From contig NZ_MDKC01000010.1 in the NCBI RefSeq assembly GCF_001712755.1, positions 1 to 64,000 of the forward strand: a DNA stretch of 64,000 nt, read 5' to 3'. Below, piece after piece: positions 1-7,618 of the stretch (within the stretch, counting starts at the first letter, position 1; every line of letters begins with the position of its first letter). The stretch is from Gottfriedia luciferensis (lineage in GTDB: Bacteria > Bacillota > Bacilli > Bacillales > Bacillaceae_G). The position numbers and the translations under genes were made by a program. The notes beneath the pieces are model-generated. The model saw nothing but the letters and a program-made list of their open reading frames with translations. It made no database searches and was not told where the DNA came from.

Positions 1-386
1 GTCTTTAGCCTTCCCGCTAATCCCATAGGAGTCGAGCACCCCTCCATTCCAATCAACTTTTTCATCAAAAAAAGTATACACTAAATCCTAATCAAATAGC
101 CTTTACTTAGAGTAATCTAGCAGTTTTTATTAATAAGTTTGTAGTTCAATTAATATCGAACATTAAACTAAATTAGTCAAATGAATTTGTTTTTCTAAGA
201 ATAAGCTCATAATTATTTAACTTCTGAAAAAAACATGTCTAGTGTTATTGGAATCATAAAATTGCTCGAACATATTAACATTTAAGACCATTAAAAGAAC
301 ATCCAGAAAAATGATAATTTCATCTTTATTAAATGTTTATTTAATGTCCGTTTTCCCTATTGACCATTTTATATTTCAACACTCTG
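1..386. repeat. Dispersed intergenic repeat, copy A (left end cut off)
   Basis: This stretch closely matches 13548-13866, with many substitutions and small indels. Shared blocks include the GTCTTTAGCCTTCCCGC start, the 'ATCCTAATCAAATAGCC' block and the terminal 'ATATTTCAACACTCTG'. Both copies end directly before an intrinsic terminator, but the terminators differ. The palindromic 5' part resembles intergenic repeats common in Bacillaceae; that comparison is from memory. No ORF is supported inside it. Confidence 0.85.
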
Positions 387-388
387 TA

Positions 389-417
389 GAAACCTCTTGT
401 ACTTCAAGAGGTTTCTT
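389..417 (+). terminator. Intrinsic terminator next to repeat copy A
   Basis: A stem of GAAACCTCTTG pairs with CAAGAGGTTTC around a short loop and is followed by TTT. It starts two bases after the end of repeat copy A. Bases 418-637 hold no recognisable gene; an overlapping short ORF from 519 lacks family features. Confidence 0.6.
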
Positions 418-637
418 TCGTACTTAAATTTTAGATGTTGGGTTAAAATCTAGTAAAAAAGTAAGAGTCTCCATCTAGTCCACATTTCCTTTTCTTTAAA
501 CTGAATATTCATAATATATTGTCAAAAATAGTTTCATATATTAATATTAACTGTAAGCGAATACATATGCCGATGCCAATTCTTTCCTTTCCGGTTGGAG
601 TTATGCACGGAATACCTGTTTTGCGGGAGGAAATAAA

Positions 638-955
638 TTGTACAATAAAGATACGATCTATCTTATCGGAGATGCAAAGACTTCATCTAATAATCCGATT
701 ATGCAGAAATATAATGCTTTTTTTATTGGACTGGTAGTCGATCGGACAAGTCATTTGATTGTTGATGCTGATTGCTCAGCTACTATTTCTTTAACTTCAT
801 CCTTTGTGAAGCATTTATTCGAAGGGCAATCGATGTTAAATGTGGATGGAGTAATAGATGAAATTAGTTCAAGGTATTTTGGTTCATCCCAAAAAGCATT
901 GACTGTAGCCTTTAAAAATGCACATATAAAATACAAGCAAATAATTGAATCTTAA
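638..955 (+). CDS. DUF3870 family protein
   Basis: The 105-residue product matches DUF3870 as I know it. It has the N-terminal 'TIYLIGDAKTSSNNPI' block, a central 'GLVVDRTSHLIVDADCSAT' segment and a C-terminal 'RYFGSSQKALTVAFKNAHIKY'-type block. The start is a TTG at 638 with GGGAGG seven bases upstream; this gives the family N-terminus. The protein is small and soluble, with no signal or membrane segment. The biochemical function of the family is unknown to me. It is followed by its own terminator, so it is probably monocistronic. Confidence 0.8.
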   Translation: MYNKDTIYLIGDAKTSSNNPIMQKYNAFFIGLVVDRTSHLIVDADCSATISLTSSFVKHLFEGQSMLNVDGVIDEISSRYFGSSQKALTVAFKNAHIKYKQIIES

Positions 956-982
956 ATGCTGCTTTATCTATTTTCGTAGATG

Positions 983-1034
983 AAATCCAGTTATTAGCAA
1001 AGGGAAGGCCCTTTCTAATAGCTGGATTTTTTAT
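983..1034 (+). terminator. Intrinsic terminator after the DUF3870 gene
   Basis: A long hairpin has outer arms AAATCCAGTTATTAG and CTAATAGCTGGATTT (one wobble) and an inner AAAGG/CCTTT pair. A T-rich tail follows. It ends the DUF3870 transcript before ykfB. Confidence 0.8.
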
Positions 1035-1105
1035 TTAATACAAGATTATTGTGACAATCGGAAACTTACTAAAAATTTTAATCTTAAACGGAAAGGACAA
1101 AAAAG

Positions 1106-2191
1106 ATGATTATTCAATCGATACAAGTGCAAACAGAAGTTTTCCCTTTAAGAAAGCCATTTAAAACAGCTCTTAGGACAGCTACCGAAATAGAGAACGT
1201 CTTTGTATATGTCCAGCTAGAAGATGGGATTGTCGGAGTAGGAGCTGCAGCACCAACTTTAGCTATTACAGGAGAATCAAAAGAAAGTATTGAAGCGATT
1301 TTAAAGACTGTCCTTACACCACTACTACTAGGAAGGGATATTCGAAATATTAATGAACTCTCTTTAATAATTGAACGCTCTTGTGTGGCAAATACAAGTG
1401 CAAAAGCGGCAATGGAAATCGCACTGTATGATGCATTATGCCAACATCTTAATCTTCCACTCTATCAATATCTTGGAGGGCGGACGAATCAATTAAAAAA
1501 TGATATGACGGTTAGTGTTGGAACAGTGGATGAAATGAGTCATGATGCGAGTCAAATAATCAAGGACGGCTTTTCTATTTTGAAAATTAAAGTAGGAAAA
1601 GACTGGACGAGAGACATTGAACGAATTATGGCCATCCGTGAAAGGGTCGGAAACGACATTACGCTCCGAGTAGATGCCAACCAAGGATGGACGCCAAGAC
1701 AAGCTGTTTCCATTATCCAAGAATTAGAACAGTTGAATTCAAAAATCGAGCTTATTGAGCAACCGGTCCAAGCAGGTGATATTGATGGACTAAAATTTGT
1801 AAAGCAAAACGTCAAAACACCAATCATGGCCGATGAAAGTCTTTTTTCTCCCCAGGATGCAATGCGTCTGATCAAAGAGGATGCAGTTGATCTTCTAAAT
1901 ATTAAGTTGATGAAAACAGGAGGAATTAGAAGAGCGCTGCAAATTGCAGATATTGCTGAAAGAGCGAATATCCCTTGCATGATAGGAAGTATGATGGAAA
2001 CTTCGGTCTCAGTACTTGCGGCTGCACATATTGCTACTGCTCATCCGAACATACAAAAAATCGATTTGGATGCACCACTTTGGTTAAAGATCCAGGATTT
2101 TGATGGAATTGAATTTAATGGTGATGAAGTGCACTTATCTTCACTACCCGGCCTAGGGCTACACCGAGGATTCTCTAAAAGTCTTCGTTAA
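1106..2191 (+). CDS. ykfB: L-Ala-D/L-Glu (dipeptide) epimerase
   Basis: This is an enolase-superfamily, muconate-lactonizing-group epimerase of 361 residues, normal for the family. It epimerises L-Ala-D-Glu from murein peptide breakdown to L-Ala-L-Glu. Visible active-site residues are the KxK pair (K160, K162), metal ligands D190, E218 and D243 (DAN, IEQP and MADES motifs) and K267 in the 'NIKLMKTGG' block. It starts at an ATG preceded by GGAAAGGA. ykfC follows after 21 bases, matching the ykf murein-peptide recycling operon of Bacillus subtilis. No transporter or ykfA/ykfD homologue lies beside it. Confidence 0.9.
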   Translation: MIIQSIQVQTEVFPLRKPFKTALRTATEIENVFVYVQLEDGIVGVGAAAPTLAITGESKESIEAILKTVLTPLLLGRDIRNINELSLIIERSCVANTSAKAAMEIALYDALCQHLNLPLYQYLGGRTNQLKNDMTVSVGTVDEMSHDASQIIKDGFSILKIKVGKDWTRDIERIMAIRERVGNDITLRVDANQGWTPRQAVSIIQELEQLNSKIELIEQPVQAGDIDGLKFVKQNVKTPIMADESLFSPQDAMRLIKEDAVDLLNIKLMKTGGIRRALQIADIAERANIPCMIGSMMETSVSVLAAAHIATAHPNIQKIDLDAPLWLKIQDFDGIEFNGDEVHLSSLPGLGLHRGFSKSLR

Positions 2192-2212
2192 AATAAGGAG
2201 AGGAGCTTTACG

Positions 2213-3244
2213 ATGAAAAAGACAAAAAATTTGATTTTAAGTTTATGTGTTGCAGGTACTTTACTTTCTACAATGACAAGCCAATCTTTAGCAAAAACGC
2301 AAGAGGAACTTACTCCAGGTGAGACAGCCTACGTTGATGTGTCTGTGTCGACTCAGTGGACAACAAATGGTAGATTCCAAGTTAGAGATATTGATGCACC
2401 TTCTTTAAGTAACCCTGTTGATCCACGTCAATGGTCAGCTAATATGGAAGATACAGAAGTTCGTCGTTGGCTAACAAGTTATCTTGAAACTCAAGCAGTA
2501 TACGGTACAAAAGTAACCATTTTAGAAGAGTCAGGTGACTGGGTAAAGGTTGCTGTAGATGGTCAGCCTACACCACGAAACTCCTTAGGCTATCCTGGTT
2601 GGATGCCGAAAAGACAATTAACAACGGATGACAGATTAGAAAATTATAAGAATACCCCATTTATTATGGTATCGAGTCAAACAGCATGGCTTTATGATGG
2701 GAAAGCATTAAATGATAAGTTTATGGAAATTAGCTTTAATACTCGCTTACCTGTCGTTAAAGATTTTGGCGACGTTGTAATGGTTGCAACACCAGATGAT
2801 GGAAATAAATTTATTAAAAAAGAAGATGTAGCAGTCTATCAAAATGAAAATCAGTTCCCTAAGGCAACTCCTGAAAATTTAATTAATACAGCGAAGAAGT
2901 TCCTTGGTTTACGTTACTTATGGGCTGGAGTATCTGGATTTGGGTTTGATTGCTCAGGATTTACATATAGCTTATTTAAGTCATATGGTATTACAATTCC
3001 AAGAGATTCAGGACCTCAATCTAAGAACGGTAAGGAAGTAAAGAAAGATGAAATCCAACCTGGAGACTTATTATTCTTTGCAAGTAACAATGGAACTGGA
3101 TCAGTTCATCACGTTGCAATGTATATCGGTAACGGTTTAATGATTCAGGCTCCTAATGCTGCTAGAAGTGTTGAAATCATTCCGTTAAATACTCCTGGTT
3201 ATATCGAGGAATTCTCAGGTGCTCGCCGCTATTGGGAAGAATAA
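2213..3244 (+). CDS. ykfC: NlpC/P60 gamma-D-glutamyl-L-amino acid endopeptidase
   Basis: This 343-residue exported peptidase should cleave gamma-D-Glu-diamino-acid bonds in murein peptides and so supply the dipeptide substrate of the preceding epimerase. A signal peptide covers about residues 1-27 (ends SLA-K). Two SH3-like segments follow (about 35-215). The NlpC/P60 domain then carries C247 in 'FDCSGF' and the histidine pair 299/300 in 'VHHVAMYIG'. The start ATG has AAGGAGAGG upstream. It shares an operon with ykfB and ends before a terminator. Confidence 0.88.
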   Translation: MKKTKNLILSLCVAGTLLSTMTSQSLAKTQEELTPGETAYVDVSVSTQWTTNGRFQVRDIDAPSLSNPVDPRQWSANMEDTEVRRWLTSYLETQAVYGTKVTILEESGDWVKVAVDGQPTPRNSLGYPGWMPKRQLTTDDRLENYKNTPFIMVSSQTAWLYDGKALNDKFMEISFNTRLPVVKDFGDVVMVATPDDGNKFIKKEDVAVYQNENQFPKATPENLINTAKKFLGLRYLWAGVSGFGFDCSGFTYSLFKSYGITIPRDSGPQSKNGKEVKKDEIQPGDLLFFASNNGTGSVHHVAMYIGNGLMIQAPNAARSVEIIPLNTPGYIEEFSGARRYWEE

Positions 3245-3270
3245 TTAAGTAAATATTGAGCAAAAGTTGG

Positions 3271-3307
3271 AAAACCATGAACAGTAGTTGTTGTTCATGG
3301 TTTTTGT
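3271..3307 (+). terminator. Intrinsic terminator after ykfC
   Basis: AAAACCATGAACA pairs with TGTTCATGGTTTT around a short loop and ends in a T run. It closes the ykfBC unit. Confidence 0.85.
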
Positions 3308-3553
3308 TTTTACTCTTAATGTTCGTAGATTTATATTCAGCTTTTGCTCCGCTATTTTCACAAATTATAAAGTTATCATTCAATTGGAAAAAATTGGAGT
3401 ATAGGATAATAGATTCATTTTGAATAAAGTCTATCACTCTCAACTTGCTTGTCCCATAGGATAGAGGGAAAGAGATAGGATATCGTTCGAGAAGGAAGCT
3501 ATATTCTCGTTTTCTATCATTTCTTTCTTATTTTAATAGGAAAGGAGGGATAT
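3308..3553 (+). promoter_or_regulatory. Leader region of the gas-vesicle operon
   Basis: No gene is seen here. TTGGAA (3384-3389) and GATAAT (3405-3410) are spaced 15 bases, so they are only a weak sigma-A-like candidate. A strong Shine-Dalgarno AAAGGAGG lies at 3540-3547, just before gvpA. The long AT-rich leader suggests post-initiation control, but I find no known riboswitch in it. Confidence 0.35.
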
Positions 3554-3790
3554 ATGTTGGCTTCCATTCAAAAAAGTGTAGATTCTTCCAGCCTAGCTGA
3601 AGTAATCGACCGTATTCTTGATAAAGGTGTTGTGATTGATGCATTTGTAAGAGTATCTCTTGTCGGCATTGAGCTTTTAGCAATTGAAGCTCGTGTTGTT
3701 ATCGCTAGTGTTGATACTTGGTTACGATATGCAGAAGCAGTCGGATTGCTGAAAGACGAGGAAGAGGAAGAAGAAGAGGAAGTTGCTTAA
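3554..3790 (+). CDS. gvpA: Gas vesicle major structural protein GvpA/GvpB
   Basis: This 78-residue protein forms the ribs of the gas vesicle wall. The conserved core is visible: '[19 protein letters not shown]', then '[29 protein letters not shown]'. The C-terminus is an unusually acidic run of glutamates (about residues 67-76). It is the first gene of the cluster, with a strong AAAGGAGG site. A terminator-like hairpin directly downstream probably lets this gene be made in excess over the assembly genes. Two GvpA-like paralogues, gvpS and gvpJ, lie at the end of the operon. Confidence 0.95.
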   Translation: MLASIQKSVDSSSLAEVIDRILDKGVVIDAFVRVSLVGIELLAIEARVVIASVDTWLRYAEAVGLLKDEEEEEEEEVA

Positions 3791-3792
3791 GC

Positions 3793-3833
3793 AAGTAGGG
3801 CCAAGGCTTTATGCTTTGGTCTACTTTTTTAGA
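3793..3833 (+). terminator. Attenuator-like hairpin between gvpA and the rest of the operon
   Basis: A GTAG..GCCAAGGC arm pairs with GCTTTGGTCTAC and is followed by six T. It sits between gvpA and the next gene. Partial read-through would give more structural protein than assembly factors. The ATG at 3811 lies inside this hairpin and is therefore unlikely to be the next gene's start. Confidence 0.75.
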
Positions 3834-3846
3834 CAAGGGGGCTATT

Positions 3847-4107
3847 ATGGAAATTATTAAAATACTAGAAGTAGTAAAAACTTTTTTTGGGCAGTTTATT
3901 CGACCAGTTCATAAAATTACTCACGTTCATAAATCTGACAGGGGGTGGGAGCTTACAGTTGAGGTAATTGAAGAAAAAGAATATATGAAAGCTCACGCTA
4001 AAGATGAGTTAGTAGGAGTTTATAATGTTTTACTTAGTCCTGAATTAGAAATTGTATCATTTCAAAGAAAATCATTACGGGCTAGAGGCGCAATTCTACA
4101 TGAGTGA
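3847..4107 (+). CDS. GvpO-family gas vesicle accessory protein (possibly GvpR)
   Basis: This 86-residue protein has the GvpO-type core: a basic N-terminal helix, then 'GWELTVEVIEEKEY', 'DELVGVYNVLL' and a C-terminal 'SFQRKSLRARG'. The start at 3847 is preferred because AAGGGGG precedes it. An in-frame ATG 36 bases upstream lies within the terminator hairpin. In Bacillus megaterium clusters the gene at this position is called gvpR; whether the two are the same family I cannot verify here. GvpO-type proteins are needed for vesicle formation or its regulation. Confidence 0.7.
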   Translation: MEIIKILEVVKTFFGQFIRPVHKITHVHKSDRGWELTVEVIEEKEYMKAHAKDELVGVYNVLLSPELEIVSFQRKSLRARGAILHE

Positions 4108-4118
4108 GGGGGAAAACT

Positions 4119-5003
4119 ATGGAAAAAAGCTTTATATCGTCTCCTTATTTGTATAGCTTAACAGAACGGTTACTGTCTTATTTACAATCTGGATTTTCAG
4201 TCCATCTTACAGGACCAGCTGGTGTTGGAAAAACATCACTTGCACTTCATATTGCAAAACAAATGGGTAGACCGTATTTATTAATTCATGGAAATCATGA
4301 AATGTCTAATAAGGATTTGCTTGGGAGTTTTAATGGCTATACAAACAAAAAAGTGATAGATAACTATATTCATTCCGTTTACAAAAAGGAGGAAACGATT
4401 AAAGAAACTTGGGTTAACGGCCCAATTATAGAAGCTGCTACAAAAGGATATACATTGATTTATGATGAATTCACTCGTTCGCATCCAGAAACAAACACTC
4501 TTTTTTTATCAATTTTGGAAGAAAGAGTTATTCCACTTTTTGGGATGAAAAGGAAAGAGTCTTTTTTACCCGTGCATCCTAACTTTTCAGTAATTTTTAT
4601 AAGCAATCCACAGGAGTATGTTGGCGTATTTGAAGCACAAGACGCACTTCTTGACCGATTAATTACGATTCCGCTAGAAAAAATGAATCATGAAACAGAG
4701 TGTTCAGTCTTATCACATCTAACTGGATTATCGGAAAATGAGAGTCTTTATATTGCTAATTTAGTGCAAATTGTTCGTTATCATTGTAGAAAGATTGAAC
4801 CTCAAAGTCTTCGGACCTCGATCAAACTAGCCTCTATCACAAAGCGAAATAATATTCCAATTTCAATTTATGATCAACAGTTTCAAACCTTATGCACAGA
4901 TATTTTTTGGTTTCACCTCAAACAAGCAGGTAAAGTTCAAACATACTCTCAAGCAAAACAATTCATTGTAAAAATTATCAGTTTGCAAATGGAGGGAGAT
5001 TGA
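4119..5003 (+). CDS. gvpN: Gas vesicle AAA+ ATPase GvpN
   Basis: This 294-residue MoxR-like AAA+ ATPase is thought to remodel or enlarge nascent gas vesicles. The P-loop is residues 32-39 (GPAGVGKT), the Walker B is 'YTLIYDEFTRS', and a sensor-like 'FIFISNPQEY'-type segment follows (written VIFISNPQEY in the protein). The ATG at 4119 with GAGGGGG upstream is chosen over the in-frame GTG at 4104, which overlaps the previous stop. It is tightly coupled to gvpO-like upstream and gvpF downstream. Confidence 0.92.
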   Translation: MEKSFISSPYLYSLTERLLSYLQSGFSVHLTGPAGVGKTSLALHIAKQMGRPYLLIHGNHEMSNKDLLGSFNGYTNKKVIDNYIHSVYKKEETIKETWVNGPIIEAATKGYTLIYDEFTRSHPETNTLFLSILEERVIPLFGMKRKESFLPVHPNFSVIFISNPQEYVGVFEAQDALLDRLITIPLEKMNHETECSVLSHLTGLSENESLYIANLVQIVRYHCRKIEPQSLRTSIKLASITKRNNIPISIYDQQFQTLCTDIFWFHLKQAGKVQTYSQAKQFIVKIISLQMEGD

Positions 5004-5004
5004 A

Positions 5005-5757
5005 TTGAGCGAAGGTGTTTATCCTTTTTGTATCATTCAAACGAATATCGATCACGAATTTGGTTTTACAAAATGGGAAGGAAAAGAAATTAAACTTTAC
5101 CCAATCCGATATAAAGATGTTGTTATGATTGTTGCAGATGTATCTGATCAGGACTACCTTCCAACACGTGCAAATTTACTCGCTCATCAAGGTGTAATTT
5201 CTTTAATTATGAAACAGTTAACCGTCATTCCAATGAGTTTTAATAATGTATTTACCTCTACAGAAGAGATTCATTTATTACTAGAAAAACTATATGATGA
5301 ACTGCAATCAATTTTTCAAAAAATAAACAATAAAATTGAGGTTGGTTTAAAGGTTATTGCGCGTAAGGAGTGGTTAGAAGAAGAAATACGAATGAATGAT
5401 GACATACAAAAACTTAAGGAGAAAGTAAATCAGCAAAAAGAAGCTGCATTTTACGAAAAGATTAAACTTGGAGAAAAAACGAAGGACTTTTTCTACAATC
5501 TGCAACACAATCTGTACAATGAGATTTATTTACCTCTTTCTACACTTTCGAGTGCCTCTAAATCAAACCCTCCAATATACGAAACCATGCTTCTCAATTC
5601 GGCCTTTTTAATTGATCGCGACCTAGAAGAAATCTTCGATGAAAAGGTTAATGAACTCTATGAAATATGGAAGGATAAAGTAGAATTCAAATACTCTGGG
5701 CCATGGCCAGCATATAACTTTATTCAGTTAACGATAACGGCAGGAGATCAGTCATGA
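5005..5757 (+). CDS. gvpF: Gas vesicle protein GvpF (GvpL/GvpF family)
   Basis: This is a 250-residue member of the GvpL/F family. It has an N-terminal ferredoxin-like half ('YKDVVMIVADV', 'TVIPMSFNNVF'), a long charged helical middle (about residues 110-165) and the characteristic C-terminal 'GPWPAYNF'. The family proteins bind GvpA and help nucleate assembly. The start is a TTG one base after the gvpN stop, with GGAGGG nine bases upstream. The end overlaps gvpG by four bases. Confidence 0.9.
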   Translation: MSEGVYPFCIIQTNIDHEFGFTKWEGKEIKLYPIRYKDVVMIVADVSDQDYLPTRANLLAHQGVISLIMKQLTVIPMSFNNVFTSTEEIHLLLEKLYDELQSIFQKINNKIEVGLKVIARKEWLEEEIRMNDDIQKLKEKVNQQKEAAFYEKIKLGEKTKDFFYNLQHNLYNEIYLPLSTLSSASKSNPPIYETMLLNSAFLIDRDLEEIFDEKVNELYEIWKDKVEFKYSGPWPAYNFIQLTITAGDQS

Positions 5758-5990
5758 TTTTTAAAGCTTTAGCCTTCCCACTAAAATCAATCATTCTATT
5801 AGGAGAAAAAATAAAGGAGGAAGCTGACCGCGTATTATTTGACTCGAAAACGATAGAGCAACAATTGGTTCGTTTACAAATGATGTATGAATTAGGAGAA
5901 ATTTCGGAGGACATTTATGAACAACAAGAAGAAGAACTACTTTTGCGATATCAAGTCGCAAAAATGAAAGAACGGGAGGTAGGCCGGTGA
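5754..5990 (+). CDS. gvpG: Gas vesicle protein GvpG
   Basis: This 78-residue, highly charged helical protein is a GvpG. The family signature is a short hydrophobic N-terminus ('LAFPLKSIILLGEKI') followed by an acidic coiled region ('MYELGEISEDIYEQQEEELL'). It overlaps gvpF by ATGA and gvpL by four bases, which indicates translational coupling. GvpG is a minor assembly protein. Confidence 0.9.
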   Translation: MIFKALAFPLKSIILLGEKIKEEADRVLFDSKTIEQQLVRLQMMYELGEISEDIYEQQEEELLLRYQVAKMKEREVGR

Positions 5991-6793
5991 GCATTTATTT
6001 ATATGGTTTGCTACCAACAAATCAGCTAGAAGATTCACCCTTTTATGAAGTGAAGGGGATTGATCAAGATCAAACTAGTTTTGAAATTGTTGAAAAAGTA
6101 ACCGCAGTTTTCTGTTATTTAAGAGAGGAAGAATTTGCCGAGTCAGTTCTAAAAGAAAAAATGGACAATCCAAAATGGGTACACAAGCATGCAGTTCATC
6201 ATCATGAAACAATTGTGACTTATTCTAAAAACTATTTATTTCTTCCTTCTAAGTTTTGTACGGTCTATTCAAGTATTGAAAAATTAAGAGAGGATTTATC
6301 GAAAGAGCAGCTTAATATCCTTTCTCTTTTTGAGCAATTAAAGGAAAAAGAGGAATGGAATGTAAAGATGTACTATGATAAAACGAAATTTTTTAAAGTA
6401 TTGGAGCGACATAGTAAAGTAATCCAAAATATGAGGGATGAGTTGAAAGTATTATCTCCTGGGAAACAATTCTTCATGAAGAAAAAGCAAGGACAACTAC
6501 TCGAAAATGAAGCACAAAGTGAACTACGTTTAATATCTCAAAGCTTGGAAAACACCTTAGTAAATTCAACGGTTTACAATAAAACAAGAGTAAATTGGAG
6601 CCGAAATGCTACAGGAAGAAATGTTGATATGATATACAATAGTACTTCTCTAATCCTAAAAGACGGCAGAAAGAAATTTGAACTGCTAATAAAAGAATTT
6701 ACACAAAAGTATGAGGATAGGGGAATTATTGTAGAGATTACTGGGCCATGGCCATTCTATCATTTTGCTAGTTTGGATTCTAAAATTACATGA
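5987..6793 (+). CDS. gvpL: Gas vesicle protein GvpL (GvpL/GvpF family)
   Basis: This is the second GvpL/F protein of the operon, 268 residues. It starts with 'SIYLYGLL', typical of GvpL, and ends with 'GPWPFYHFASL' like gvpF. The start is GTG at 5987, overlapping the gvpG stop, with GGGAGG upstream. Its stop overlaps the gvpS start (ATGA). The pair of L/F proteins around gvpG matches the Bacillus megaterium order F-G-L. Confidence 0.9.
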   Translation: MSIYLYGLLPTNQLEDSPFYEVKGIDQDQTSFEIVEKVTAVFCYLREEEFAESVLKEKMDNPKWVHKHAVHHHETIVTYSKNYLFLPSKFCTVYSSIEKLREDLSKEQLNILSLFEQLKEKEEWNVKMYYDKTKFFKVLERHSKVIQNMRDELKVLSPGKQFFMKKKQGQLLENEAQSELRLISQSLENTLVNSTVYNKTRVNWSRNATGRNVDMIYNSTSLILKDGRKKFELLIKEFTQKYEDRGIIVEITGPWPFYHFASLDSKIT

Positions 6794-7002
6794 ACAGTCA
6801 GAATGATAACATCACATTATTAGATATTTTAGACGGAGTTCTAGATAAAGGAGTAGTTATTACAGGTGATCTCATCCTTTCTATTGCAGATATTGATTTG
6901 GTATATGTAAATATTTGCTTACTAGTGACAGCAGTAGAATCGATTCATGAAAGGGGGTTAAAGAATGTCAGCAAATCGGGGGATAGCCGCCGAGAGAATT
7001 AA
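6790..7002 (+). CDS. gvpS: GvpA-like minor gas vesicle protein GvpS
   Basis: This 70-residue GvpA paralogue has the rib-protein core 'LLDILDGVLDKGVVITGDL' and 'IADIDLVYVNICLLVTAVESI', but diverges in the C-terminus. Its order between gvpL and gvpK identifies it as GvpS. The last 38 bases overlap gvpK. It is a minor shell or nucleation component by family. Confidence 0.85.
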   Translation: MNSQNDNITLLDILDGVLDKGVVITGDLILSIADIDLVYVNICLLVTAVESIHERGLKNVSKSGDSRREN

Positions 7003-7252
7003 TTTGAATCCAGAAGATGCTGAACAAGGACTAGCTCAACTAGTGCTTACAATTTTGGAATTGCTAAGGCAACTCGTAGAGCGACAAGCTATTAAAAGGG
7101 TAGAGGGTGGTACGCTTACGGAAGAACAAATTGAAAATCTTGGTACAGCTCTATTGAATTTAGAAGAAAAAATGGAAGAATTAAAAATCATTTTTGGACT
7201 TGAAGGAAAAGACTTAAACATTGATTTAGGACCTTTAGGGAACTTAATGTAA
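6965..7252 (+). CDS. gvpK: Gas vesicle protein GvpK
   Basis: This 95-residue protein has the GvpK signature 'INLNPEDAEQGLAQLVLTILELLRQLVERQAIKRVEGG' read in two parts around residue 30, and a C-terminal 'LNIDLGPLGNLM'. AAAGGGGG lies upstream, inside the end of gvpS. GvpK is an essential minor assembly factor in several systems. Confidence 0.92.
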   Translation: MSANRGIAAERINLNPEDAEQGLAQLVLTILELLRQLVERQAIKRVEGGTLTEEQIENLGTALLNLEEKMEELKIIFGLEGKDLNIDLGPLGNLM

Positions 7253-7265
7253 GAAAGGAGAAAAC

Positions 7266-7544
7266 ATGCAACATTCAGCACAATCTACTAATATTTTAGA
7301 TATTTTAGAGAAAATTTTAGATAAAGGGATTGTCATCGCAGGAGATATTAAAATCGCCTTAGCAGATGTAGAATTACTCACAATTAAAATTCGTCTTGTT
7401 GTCGCTTCCATCGATAAAGCGATGGAGATTGGGTTAAATTGGTGGCAGGATGATCCTTATTTTAATTCAAGTGTAAAAGGGAAACTTTTGCATGATCGGA
7501 TTAATCGGATAGAAGACAAGTTAGGTATAAAGCAAGAGGAGTAG
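7266..7544 (+). CDS. gvpJ: GvpA-like minor gas vesicle protein GvpJ
   Basis: This 92-residue GvpA-family protein has 'ILDILEKILDKGIVIAGDI' and 'LADVELLTIKIRLVVASIDKAMEIG', plus a longer charged C-terminus than GvpA. It is the last gene of the operon. The gvpT and gvpU genes that follow gvpJ in Bacillus megaterium, and gvpP/gvpQ, are not present in this window. AAGAAAGGAG precedes the ATG. Confidence 0.88.
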   Translation: MQHSAQSTNILDILEKILDKGIVIAGDIKIALADVELLTIKIRLVVASIDKAMEIGLNWWQDDPYFNSSVKGKLLHDRINRIEDKLGIKQEE

Positions 7545-7554
7545 AGTAATTTAC

Positions 7555-7592
7555 TATAATGAAAATAAAGCAGCAACCTAATTGGCTGCTGC
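7555..7592 (-). terminator. Terminator of the first gerABC operon
   Basis: GCAGCAACC (7570-7578) pairs with GGCTGCTGC (7584-7592). The A-rich side lies to the left, so the U-tail forms on the minus strand and serves gerC. On the plus strand the tail after the hairpin is poor, so termination of the gvp operon here is uncertain. Confidence 0.65.
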
Positions 7593-7618
7593 ATTACATA
7601 AAAATAAGGTGATTGTAG

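Noticed and set aside
519-737. 72-residue plus-strand ORF before the DUF3870 gene
   Set aside because: It overlaps the real gene in another frame, lacks family features and lacks a ribosome site.
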